Assembly (NCBI GenBank): GCA_945877965.1
Contig: CAMCTH010000386.1
Location: forward strand, 1-5,164
DNA: 5,164 bases
From: Planctomicrobium piriforme
GTDB lineage: Bacteria > Planctomycetota > Planctomycetia > Pirellulales > PNKZ01
Direction: 5' to 3'
Shown: positions 1 through 5,092 of the stretch, piece after piece
Numbering within the stretch: position 1 is the first letter of the stretch
Layout of the letters: every line of letters starts with the position of its first letter
Notes under the pieces: generated by a model
What the model saw: only the letters and a program-made list of their open reading frames with translations
Database searches by the model: none
Told to the model about the DNA's origin: nothing
Program-made: the position numbers and the translations under genes

Positions 1-299
1 GCCTTCTCGCCGACGATCTGCAAGAACTCGGGCGACAGATCGACGCCGACGCACTGAAAACCACGTCGCGCGAACGGCACCAACGCCCGACCGGTCCCGC
101 AACCGAGATCGACCAGCACGCCCGGCTGCGTGAAGTTTTGCAGCAGCACCGACTCGTCGAAATCGAAGAGCGTGTTGGTCGCAAATTCTTCGTCGTAGTC
201 CCCCGCAATGTGCGGCCGATGGGCATATTCCCAGACGCCGCGCGGCACGCCGTCGGGAAGTCGCCACAGCGGCGGCGGAGCTGAGCTTTCTGTGTCCAT
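1..299 (-). CDS. Class I SAM-dependent methyltransferase, N-terminal part (runs off the left edge)
   Basis: Read on the minus strand from the ATG at 299-297, the frame stays open for 99 codons to the window edge, so only the N-terminal part is present. Residues 61-70 read VLVDLGCGTG, the glycine-rich motif I that binds S-adenosylmethionine. About 16 residues later VGVDLSPEFL (84-93) gives the acidic end of strand beta-2 that contacts the ribose in Rossmann-fold methyltransferases. This spacing is typical of the Methyltransf_11/25 type families. The product would be a soluble enzyme moving a methyl group from SAM to an acceptor. The acceptor cannot be told, because the C-terminal substrate-binding half is missing. 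Residues 1-60 carry no signal peptide or membrane segment. No clear ribosome binding site precedes the ATG; it was chosen as the first start upstream of the conserved fold. The gene is divergent from the GAPDH gene. The family call is firm; the specific function is unknown. Confidence 0.9.
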   Translation of the reverse strand, partial: MDTESSAPPPLWRLPDGVPRGVWEYAHRPHIAGDYDEEFATNTLFDFDESVLLQNFTQPGVLVDLGCGTGRALVPFARRGFQCVGVDLSPEFLQIVGEK

Positions 300-317
300 A
301 AGCGAAACGAAAGTTAA

Positions 318-379
318 AAGTAGAAATGCAGAAGTCAAAACGGGAAAAGCCCCCCGTTTTGACTTTTGCATTTTGACTT
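318..379. repeat. Long imperfect palindrome built of 14-nt units
   Basis: The arms 318-344 and 353-379 pair over 27 positions with 24 Watson-Crick pairs, two G-T wobbles (323/374 and 331/366) and one mismatch, leaving a loop of 8. The right side is itself a degenerate tandem repeat: GTTTTGACTTTTGC (356-369), ATTTTGACTTCTGC (370-383), then a partial GTTTTG (384-389). It lies between the divergent methyltransferase and GAPDH genes and ends just before the GAPDH -35 box. There is no T-run after the stem, so it is not a standard terminator. It is probably a dispersed intergenic repeat; any role is unknown. Confidence 0.8.
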
Positions 380-396
380 CTGCGTTTTGCCGCGGG

Positions 397-425
397 TTGT
401 GGGGTTATTTTGCGACCACTATAAT
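397..425 (+). promoter_or_regulatory. Probable sigma-70-type promoter of the GAPDH gene
   Basis: TATAAT at 420-425 matches the -10 consensus perfectly. Seventeen bases upstream, TTGTGG at 397-402 keeps the TTG of the -35 consensus. In a GC-rich region this AT-rich box at optimal spacing is unlikely to be chance. Transcription would start near 432, giving a leader of about 80 bases before the GTG start at 513. That leader shows no riboswitch or operator that I recognise. Strong expression would suit a glycolytic gene. Confidence 0.65.
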
Positions 426-499
426 CCCGGATCGCACCCATGCACATCAGCCCGGTCGATATGGGCAACGCTTGTCCGTCGTTCGGTCTTTCCTATCGC

Positions 500-505
500 A
501 AGGAG
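500..505 (+). promoter_or_regulatory. Ribosome binding site that fixes the GAPDH GTG start
   Basis: AAGGAG at 500-505 is a near-perfect Shine-Dalgarno sequence seven bases before GTG at 513. It decides the start: the reading frame is open further upstream (to an ATG at 366), but those extra codons run through the promoter and palindrome, and only the GTG start gives the normal GAPDH N-terminus. Confidence 0.85.
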
Positions 506-512
506 TTCTCAC

Positions 513-1556
513 GTGTCGATTCGCGTCGGTATCAATGGTTTCGGTCGGATCGGTCGCCTGGTGTTTCGCGCCATCTGCGATCAAGGTTTGTTGGGCAAAG
601 GAATCGACGTCGTCGCCGTGAACGACTTGGTGCCGGCCGATAACTTGGCTTACCTCGTGAAGTACGACTCGGTGCAGGGGCGCTTCAAGGGCGAAGTCCA
701 CAGCGAGAAGTCCGGCCCGAACGTCGCCGAAGACGACACGCTGGTCGTCGACGGTCACAAGATCAAGTGCTTGGCCGTCAAAGAAGGCCCGGCCGCGCTG
801 CCGTGGAAAGACCTGAACGTCGACCTCGTCATCGAGAGCACCGGCCTGTTCACCGAAGCCGAAAAGGCCAAGGGACACCTCACCGCCGGTGCGAAGAAGG
901 TCCTCATCTCGGCTCCGGCCAAGGGCGAAGACATCACCGTCGTGCACGGCGTGAACTGCGGCAAGTACGAGAAGGACAAGCATCACATCGTCAGCAACGC
1001 CAGCTGCACGACGAACTGCTTAGCCCCGGTCGCTTACGTCCTCATCAAGGAAGGCTTCGGCGTCGAAGAAGCGCTGATGACGACCGTCCACAGCTACACC
1101 GCGACGCAGAAGACCGTCGACGGTCCGTCGAAGAAGGATTGGAAGGGGGGCCGCTCGGCCGCCATCAACATCATTCCGTCGACCACCGGCGCTGCGAAGG
1201 CCGTCGCGTTGGTGCTGCCCGAACTGAAGGGCAAGATGACCGGCATGGCGTTCCGCGTGCCGACGCCGACCGTCAGCGTCGTCGACCTGACGGTGAAGAC
1301 CGTCAAGGAGACGTCGTACAAGGAAATCTGCGCCGCCATGAAGAAGGCGAGCGAGACGTACTTGAAGGGGATCTTGGCCTACACCGAAGACGAAGTCTGC
1401 AGCAGCGACTTCATCCACGACGCGCACTCGAGCATCTTCGACGCCGGCAGCGGCTTGGAACTGAACAGCAAGTTCTTCAAGCTCGTCAGCTGGTACGACA
1501 ACGAATGGGGCTACTCGAACCGCTGCGTCGACATTGTCAAGGTGATGATGAAGTAG
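513..1556 (+). CDS. gap: Type I glyceraldehyde-3-phosphate dehydrogenase (NAD-dependent)
   Basis: The 347-residue product has the usual length of phosphorylating GAPDH. This cytosolic tetramer oxidises glyceraldehyde 3-phosphate with NAD and phosphate to 1,3-bisphosphoglycerate in glycolysis, and runs in reverse in gluconeogenesis. The N-terminal Rossmann domain begins VGINGFGRIGR (5-15). AVND (35-38) ends in the aspartate that favours NAD over NADP. The catalytic motif SNASCTTNC (161-169) gives nucleophile Cys165, with His193 in TVHSYTATQ as the base. TVDGPSKKDW (201-210), FRVPTPTVSVVDLT (247-260) and WYDNEWGYSNR (327-337) complete the catalytic domain, and Asn330 is the expected nicotinamide contact. 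The TVDGPS-KDW-GGR pattern resembles the E. coli GapA/eukaryotic GapC group more than the Bacillus type. The start is GTG, set by the site at 500-505. Nearly all lysine codons are AAG, fitting a highly expressed gene. It has its own promoter upstream and hairpins downstream, so it is probably transcribed alone. It is intact. Confidence 0.98.
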   Translation: MSIRVGINGFGRIGRLVFRAICDQGLLGKGIDVVAVNDLVPADNLAYLVKYDSVQGRFKGEVHSEKSGPNVAEDDTLVVDGHKIKCLAVKEGPAALPWKDLNVDLVIESTGLFTEAEKAKGHLTAGAKKVLISAPAKGEDITVVHGVNCGKYEKDKHHIVSNASCTTNCLAPVAYVLIKEGFGVEEALMTTVHSYTATQKTVDGPSKKDWKGGRSAAINIIPSTTGAAKAVALVLPELKGKMTGMAFRVPTPTVSVVDLTVKTVKETSYKEICAAMKKASETYLKGILAYTEDEVCSSDFIHDAHSSIFDAGSGLELNSKFFKLVSWYDNEWGYSNRCVDIVKVMMK

Positions 1557-1565
1557 TTTCCAACG

Positions 1566-1623
1566 CTTAGCCGCCTCGTCCTCGAGGCGGAATCGATACC
1601 GGGTCGAGGACGACCCGGCTAAG
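1566..1623. repeat. Paired GC-rich hairpins inside a larger inverted repeat (REP-like pair)
   Basis: Two perfect 8-bp hairpins stand side by side: CCGCCTCG/CGAGGCGG (1571-1578 and 1583-1590, loop TCCT) and CCGGGTCG/CGACCCGG (1599-1606 and 1611-1618, loop AGGA). Flanking CTTAG (1566-1570) and CTAAG (1619-1623) are also complementary. The whole element can therefore fold either as two hairpins on a short outer stem or as one 25-position stem with 21 pairs and four mismatches. It starts nine bases after the GAPDH stop codon. No T-run follows, so it may protect the 3' end of the mRNA or assist termination, but it looks more like a dispersed REP-like element. Confidence 0.8.
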
Positions 1624-1645
1624 CAGTTTGAGACAGAATAGATTG

Positions 1646-1726
1646 CCTCTCGCAAAGACGCAGAGGCGCGAAGCGGAGAAGCCCTTTCTCCCCTTGCGTC
1701 TTCGCGACTTTGCGAGAGGTTTTTTT
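1646..1726 (+). terminator. Probable intrinsic terminator of GAPDH, made from an 8-nt-unit repeat
   Basis: CCTCTCGCAAAG (1646-1657) is perfectly complementary to CTTTGCGAGAGG (1708-1719), and seven T residues follow at 1720-1726. Pairing continues inward to 1680/1685. Over 35 positions I count 25 Watson-Crick pairs, five G-U wobbles and five mismatches, with a loop of four. All five wobbles have G on the left, so the hairpin is stronger in plus-strand RNA than in minus-strand RNA. The left arm contains the units CGCAAAGA, CGCAGAGG and CGCGAAGC (1651-1674). The T-run is only on the right, and the minus-strand gene beyond has no matching A-run at 1632-1645, so it should stop GAPDH transcripts only. 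The stem is far longer than a normal terminator, suggesting that a dispersed repeat has been adopted. Confidence 0.7.
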
Positions 1727-1762
1727 ATGGACGATTCGTTCGCAAATCCGGTCGAATCTCGT

Positions 1763-2227
1763 TCAAATCCGGCGATGCTGAAGACAAAGCGTAAGCACGC
1801 GCGCGCATCGTGCGCGGACCCACGATCGGTCGGTTTGCATTCGAGCTGTGACGTCATCCAAAAACTTGGCGTCGAAGACGACGATCGCGAGCCGGGCATA
1901 CTCACGGAACTCGGGACCGATCCTCGTTGAATCGAGCGCGTTCAAGATCACGTCCCTCAATCGCCGCCGTTGATCGTCGCTTAGGGGCGAGCCCTTCAAC
2001 TTGCTCGCAATCGAGGCCTTGTGATATCCGGAGCGAAAGTAACGCGGACTTACTTCGAGGAATAAGATCGCGTCCTCGATCGCTTCCGGCCGACGATTCT
2101 TCAGCGGACGGATCACCGCATTGCGAATTTCCTCGCCCCAGCGGCTTCTGCGGCGCGTCAACTCGCTCGAATGGCCGGATTCACGCTCCAAGCGTTCAAG
2201 TTCCAGCATCTCTTCGCGCGGGTCCAT
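1763..2227 (-). CDS. Hypothetical protein, 154 aa, charged and mainly helical
   Basis: I do not recognise this family. The ATG at 2227 begins a 154-residue frame ending with TGA at 1765-1763. The product is soluble-looking, with no signal peptide or membrane segment. Residues 4-35 form a strongly charged Glu/Arg segment likely to be one or two helices. Residues 47-120 alternate hydrophobic and charged residues in the manner of short helical pairs, for example AIEDAILFLEVSPRYF (49-64), QRRRLRDVILNALDS (86-100) and EFREYARLAIVVFDAKFL (106-123). This resembles a HEAT-like helical fold, which is inference from pattern only. Arginine is frequent, notably at 86-91 and 138-153. It is convergent with GAPDH across the terminator at 1646-1726. 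No strong ribosome binding site precedes the ATG; Met7 is an alternative start. The length and protein-like composition favour a real gene, but not decisively. Confidence 0.6.
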   Translation of the reverse strand: MDPREEMLELERLERESGHSSELTRRRSRWGEEIRNAVIRPLKNRRPEAIEDAILFLEVSPRYFRSGYHKASIASKLKGSPLSDDQRRRLRDVILNALDSTRIGPEFREYARLAIVVFDAKFLDDVTARMQTDRSWVRARCARVLTLCLQHRRI

Positions 2228-2813
2228 AACCGCCCCACTTCGGATGGGAAACCAAGAAAGGGATCAAGCTATGCTCATCGCAGACGACGAACTTCCCATG
2301 CCGGCCAAGAAGCAATATAGCGAAGTGACTGCGACGAGGGCGATAATCTCCCGCGGTGCGCGCGGCTCGGCGGGAGCCTCGCCCTCCCGAATCTTTTTTG
2401 GTTCCCAGCATGGCTCGAAACTGTCGATTGACGATGAGCAAAACGATTGATCCGGACCGCGAGTGGATGTCGCGCAGCTTGCGCGGGAACTTGGCCTGTT
2501 TCCGCGCACTACACAGGTACCCCAATAAGGGCCGCGCGGGAATGAACTCGGAATCCGCGCACGAGGTCGTGATCGGCGGGGTTCTTACGGGGCGGTCGAC
2601 GCGGAGCGGGAAACAAAATAAACTTTGCGTCTCGTCGACGGCACGCGAGACTGTGGATTCTATTCATGGCTGCGCACCGACCGACCCAGGCGCAGCAACG
2701 CGAAGCCGGACGAACCGTGGCTTCCGTTGGGCACCACGAGGTCATTCGTTGCGCAGGCATCAATAAGACTGTGAGTTCGTCGATCCTGAACCGTTCACAA
2801 AGAAAGTAGCATC
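2228..2813. other. Gene-poor spacer of about 590 bases
   Basis: I see no convincing gene here. The best small frame is plus 2271-2450 (59 codons from an ATG preceded by AAAGGGA at 2257-2263). Its second half translates straight through the hairpin repeat at 2348-2389, giving the low-complexity GARGSAGASPS, so it is probably accidental or a decayed remnant. Frames at 2356-2766 (plus) and 2509-2763 (minus) are rich in arginine, proline and cysteine and resemble no protein I know. The spacer must contain the promoters for the minus gene starting at 2227 and the plus gene starting at 2814, but no consensus -35/-10 pair stands out for either. It may include remnants of a lost gene. Confidence 0.5.
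2348..2399 (+). repeat. Hairpin repeat with three CGGGAG words and a T-run
   Basis: CTCCCGC (2348-2354), GCGGGAG (2370-2376) and CTCCCG (2384-2389) are alternating copies of one word. The middle copy can pair with either flank: seven base pairs with the left or six with the right. TTTTTT follows at 2394-2399, so the right-hand hairpin looks like an intrinsic terminator on the plus strand, although no plus-strand gene lies upstream. The element falls in the gene-poor spacer, and I recognise the word as typical of intergenic repeats in planctomycete-like genomes (recalled, not searched). Its function is unknown. Confidence 0.55.
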
Positions 2814-3932
2814 ATGTCTGCCGCACCGTGGTATGCCGTGGAGAACGTCGCTGATATTCCGTCGCCCGCCATTTTGGTTTATCCCGATCGCGTCGGGCGG
2901 AACATCGACCGGATGGTCAAGCAGGCCGGCGACGTTCGTCGTCTGCGGCCGCATGTGAAGACCCACAAGACGGCCGAAGTGACGCGGATGATGCTCGATC
3001 GCGGCATCACGAAGGTCAAAGCGGCGACGCTTGTCGAGGCCGAGGTCTGTGCGCAAGTCGGCATGCCCGAGGTGCTGATCAGCTTTCCGCAAGTCGGACC
3101 GAACGTCGAACGATTGGTGCGGTTAACGAAGAAGTATCCGAAGACGAAGTTCGCCACGCTGAGCGACGACGCGGGGCACGTCTTGCACCTCTCGACGGCG
3201 TTTGCCATGGCGGGTTCGAAGATCGAAGTGTGGCTCGATCTCGACGTCGGCCAGCATCGGTCGGGCATCGAGCCGGGCCCGCAAGCGCTCGAACTGTATA
3301 AGCTGATTCATACTTCGCCGGGGACGACCGTCGGCGGCTTGCACATCTACGACGGCCAGGTTCGCGAACTCGAATTGCAAGCGCGAATCAAGCAAGGGGA
3401 AGAGTCGTTCGCCTCGGCCGCCGCGTTCATCAAGCAGATTCAAGCGGCCGGCCTGCCGATGCAACCGCCGGCTTGTGGCGGCTCACCGACGTTTCCGGTC
3501 CATGCCCTGCACGCCGATCGGACGCTCAGCCCCGGCACGAGTGTGTTTTGGGACGCCAGCTACGGCGGGAAGTTCAAGGACATGCCGTTCGAGTTCGCGC
3601 TCATCTTGTTGGGTCGCGTCGTCAGCAAGCCCGGCGGCAATCGCGTCACGCTCGATCTCGGTTACAAGTCGGTCTCGCCCGACAACGCCGGCGTGCGACT
3701 CGAATTCCTAGACGTCCCAGACGCCAAATGGCTCGGCCAATGGGAAGAGCACTTGAGCATCGAGACCCCGGCGGCCGCGAACCTGGCGGTCGGCGATCCG
3801 GTCTATGCCGTGCCGTACCACGTCTGCCCAACCGTCGCGCTGCATCGCGAAACGTACGTCGTCGAGAACGGCAAAGTGACCGGCGTCTGGAAGATTGCGG
3901 CGCGGGACCGTTTCCTCAGCGACGAACGATAA
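2814..3932 (+). CDS. D-threonine aldolase / D-serine dehydratase-like PLP enzyme (alanine racemase N-terminal fold)
   Basis: The 372-residue product belongs to the fold-type III PLP enzymes that cleave or dehydrate beta-hydroxy D-amino acids: D-threonine aldolase (giving glycine and an aldehyde) and eukaryotic-type D-serine dehydratase (giving pyruvate and ammonia). The opening IPSPAILVYPDRVGRNI (15-31) is the usual family start. RPHVKTHKT (45-53) carries the probable PLP Schiff-base Lys49. VWLDLDVGQHRSGI (139-152) and GGLHIYDGQVR (174-184) are barrel strands lining the cofactor, and GGSP (222-225) is the expected phosphate-binding loop. In the C-terminal beta domain, YHVCPTVALH (335-344) provides His336 and Cys338, positions that bind the metal in this family. 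There is no signal peptide. The ATG has only a weak purine-rich site before it (AAAGAAAG at 2799-2806). The gene stands alone between two spacers. Substrate choice between threonine-like and serine-like amino acids cannot be fixed from sequence alone. Confidence 0.9.
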   Translation: MSAAPWYAVENVADIPSPAILVYPDRVGRNIDRMVKQAGDVRRLRPHVKTHKTAEVTRMMLDRGITKVKAATLVEAEVCAQVGMPEVLISFPQVGPNVERLVRLTKKYPKTKFATLSDDAGHVLHLSTAFAMAGSKIEVWLDLDVGQHRSGIEPGPQALELYKLIHTSPGTTVGGLHIYDGQVRELELQARIKQGEESFASAAAFIKQIQAAGLPMQPPACGGSPTFPVHALHADRTLSPGTSVFWDASYGGKFKDMPFEFALILLGRVVSKPGGNRVTLDLGYKSVSPDNAGVRLEFLDVPDAKWLGQWEEHLSIETPAAANLAVGDPVYAVPYHVCPTVALHRETYVVENGKVTGVWKIAARDRFLSDER

Positions 3933-3967
3933 CCGCCGACGATGATCGAAAACAGAAGATCAGAAGA

Positions 3968-4038
3968 GAGGAACACTCATCTTTACTGATCTCCACTAAT
4001 CTGAATTAGTGTTCGATGAGCGTCGATTAGCGTTCCTC
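3968..4038. repeat. Imperfect palindrome of 10-11-nt ATTAG/GATGAG units
   Basis: The centre is a perfect 7-bp hairpin, CACTAAT (3994-4000) with ATTAGTG (4005-4011), loop CTGA. Pairing continues outwards with one bulge and several mismatches to a perfect 7-bp end, GAGGAAC (3968-3974) with GTTCCTC (4032-4038). AGAAG (3962-3966) and CTTCT (4044-4048) add further complementarity outside. The right arm consists of the related words GATTAGTGTTC, GATGAGCGTC and GATTAGCGTTC, the first slightly altered at its 5' end. No T-run follows. It fills most of the 145-base gap between the PLP-enzyme gene and the ATPase gene and probably separates their transcripts. Confidence 0.7.
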
Positions 4039-4077
4039 ATTCTCTTCTCCAACTCATAAAACTTTTGGCGATTATTG

Positions 4078-4980
4078 ATGACGCGACTTTCCAGCGGCGT
4101 TCCCGGGCTCGATGATTTACTCGGCGGCGGGTTGATTCCCGGCACGCTGGCGGTCGTCGTCGGGGCGACGGGGATCGGCAAGACGCAACTCGGGCTGCAA
4201 TTTGCACATGCCGATGCCGGGGTCTCCGGTAACGGCTCAGCGGGGCGGCGCGGCATCTTGTTCGACATGACGTCGCGCGGCGATCCGCAGAGTCACGGCG
4301 ATTATGCCCAACGAATGTTCGATTGGCGGCTGACGTCGGTCGATCCCGAGCAAGCGCCGCGATTGGATGACGGGTTCTTCGCGGCCTCGCGGAATCACGG
4401 CGATTACTTGAACGTCTTCCGCAATGCAGGCCGGCGGGTGACGCGCCGCGACCTGACGATGGAAGAGTATCAAGAATGGCAGGCCGAACTGGCCCGCAAG
4501 TTGAACACGGCGATCGCCTTCTTCTACGGCAATTTCGTGCAAGGCTGCCGCCGCGCGGTGATGGACGGCATCGAGCCGTTGGAAAAGAAAAACGACTCGA
4601 TTCAACTCGAGCTATTCGAATACATCTATCACCAGATTCTACGGAAGGACCCCGAGTGGGTCGCGCGGGACCTGTTCCGCGAGCACTATCGGGCGCACGA
4701 AGAGCAAATCGCCGCGTCGAAGTACGACCCAGCGAAGATCGGAGCGTTGCTACTCTACACATCGGCCGAGACGATGCTCGACCCGCTGCTGGAACGGCCG
4801 CTCGACGAAGGCGACTTACTCGCAAACGCCAACACGATCATCTTCATGGGCAAACGCCGCACGGCCGACGGCAAGCTCTATCGCGCGTTGCACGTCGCCA
4901 AACATCGCGGCAGCGCGTGCAGCGACGAGATCGTGTCGTACGTGATCGACGACCGCGGCGTGCGGCTCGAAGGATCTTAG
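4078..4980 (+). CDS. KaiC/RecA-superfamily ATPase, single domain with inserts
   Basis: The 300-residue product opens with SGVPGLDDLLGGGLIPGT (6-23), the hallmark start of KaiC-type domains. Walker A follows, GATGIGKT (29-36). A Walker B-like strand ends at Asp163 in CRRAVMDGIEP (157-167). IGALLLYTSAET (221-232) matches the next core strand and sensor region, and ANTIIFMGKR (251-260) plus LYRALHVAKHRGSACSDEI (267-285) match the terminal strands of the RecA core. The protein should bind and hydrolyse ATP, probably as an oligomer; its partner or substrate is unknown. After strand 2 (GILFDMTSRGD, 59-69) I do not see the paired glutamates of cyanobacterial KaiC. Charged helical inserts lie before Walker B (about 75-155) and after it (about 168-220). 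The start is ATG at 4078; TTG at 4075 is possible, and neither has a clear Shine-Dalgarno site. There is no second KaiC domain and no kaiA/kaiB nearby, so a clock role is not supported. It is not RecA or RadA. Confidence 0.85.
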   Translation: MTRLSSGVPGLDDLLGGGLIPGTLAVVVGATGIGKTQLGLQFAHADAGVSGNGSAGRRGILFDMTSRGDPQSHGDYAQRMFDWRLTSVDPEQAPRLDDGFFAASRNHGDYLNVFRNAGRRVTRRDLTMEEYQEWQAELARKLNTAIAFFYGNFVQGCRRAVMDGIEPLEKKNDSIQLELFEYIYHQILRKDPEWVARDLFREHYRAHEEQIAASKYDPAKIGALLLYTSAETMLDPLLERPLDEGDLLANANTIIFMGKRRTADGKLYRALHVAKHRGSACSDEIVSYVIDDRGVRLEGS

Positions 4981-4988
4981 AATAAGTA

Positions 4989-5081
4989 CATCCGCAGATT
5001 ACGCAGATTTCACAGATTTGAGAGCGAGAAAGAGATTCAATTCTTTCTTCCCATCTGCGAAATCTGTGCAATCTGCGGATG
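4989..5081. repeat. 93-bp imperfect palindrome of 9-nt GCAGATT units
   Basis: The arms 4989-5017 and 5053-5081 match over 29 positions with 26 Watson-Crick pairs, one G-T wobble (5003/5067) and two A-C mismatches (5001/5069, 5012/5058). Each arm is a degenerate tandem repeat; the left one reads GCAGATTAC (4994-5002), GCAGATTTC (5003-5011), ACAGATTTG (5012-5020). The 35-base centre has a second small dyad, AGAAAGA (5027-5033) with TCTTTCT (5042-5048). It sits between the convergent ATPase gene and the gene entering from the right, where a two-way transcription barrier would be useful, but neither side has a clean T-run. I recognise the word as a widespread environmental-bacterial intergenic repeat (recalled, not searched). 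Confidence 0.85.
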
Positions 5082-5092
5082 CCTCTTCTGCC

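Noticed and set aside
366..512. Upstream in-frame extension of the GAPDH gene by 49 codons
   Set aside because: It would cover the promoter and part of the palindrome, has no ribosome binding site, and adds a non-family N-terminus. GTG at 513 with AAGGAG seven bases upstream is clearly better.
1020..1655. Long minus-strand open frame over the GAPDH gene
   Set aside because: It is a shadow of the strongly biased GAPDH codons: highly Arg/Val/Asp-rich, with no recognisable motif.
2314..2319. Possible -10 box (TATATT on the minus strand) for the gene starting at 2227
   Set aside because: No -35-like sequence lies at suitable spacing, and it is nearly 90 bases from the start codon; not better than chance.
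2509..2763. 84-codon minus-strand frame in the large spacer
   Set aside because: Composition is rich in Arg, Pro and Cys, there is no ribosome binding site, and no family resemblance can be seen.
4055..4060. CATAAA as a -10 box for the ATPase gene
   Set aside because: Only four of six positions match, no -35 lies at 16-18 bases, and it leaves almost no leader; too weak to annotate.
4037..4825. 262-codon minus-strand open frame opposite the ATPase gene
   Set aside because: It is extremely arginine- and serine-rich with no domain, and lies opposite a gene with clear Walker motifs; a high-GC shadow frame.
4078..4980. Circadian clock KaiC, or RecA/RadA recombinase
   Set aside because: It has a single domain only, without the KaiC glutamate pair, kaiA/kaiB neighbours or RecA/RadA DNA-binding motifs; only the superfamily is supported.
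318..5081. CRISPR-like interpretation of the repeated words
   Set aside because: The repeats are short adjacent units without uniform spacers, arranged as palindromes, and no cas gene is present.
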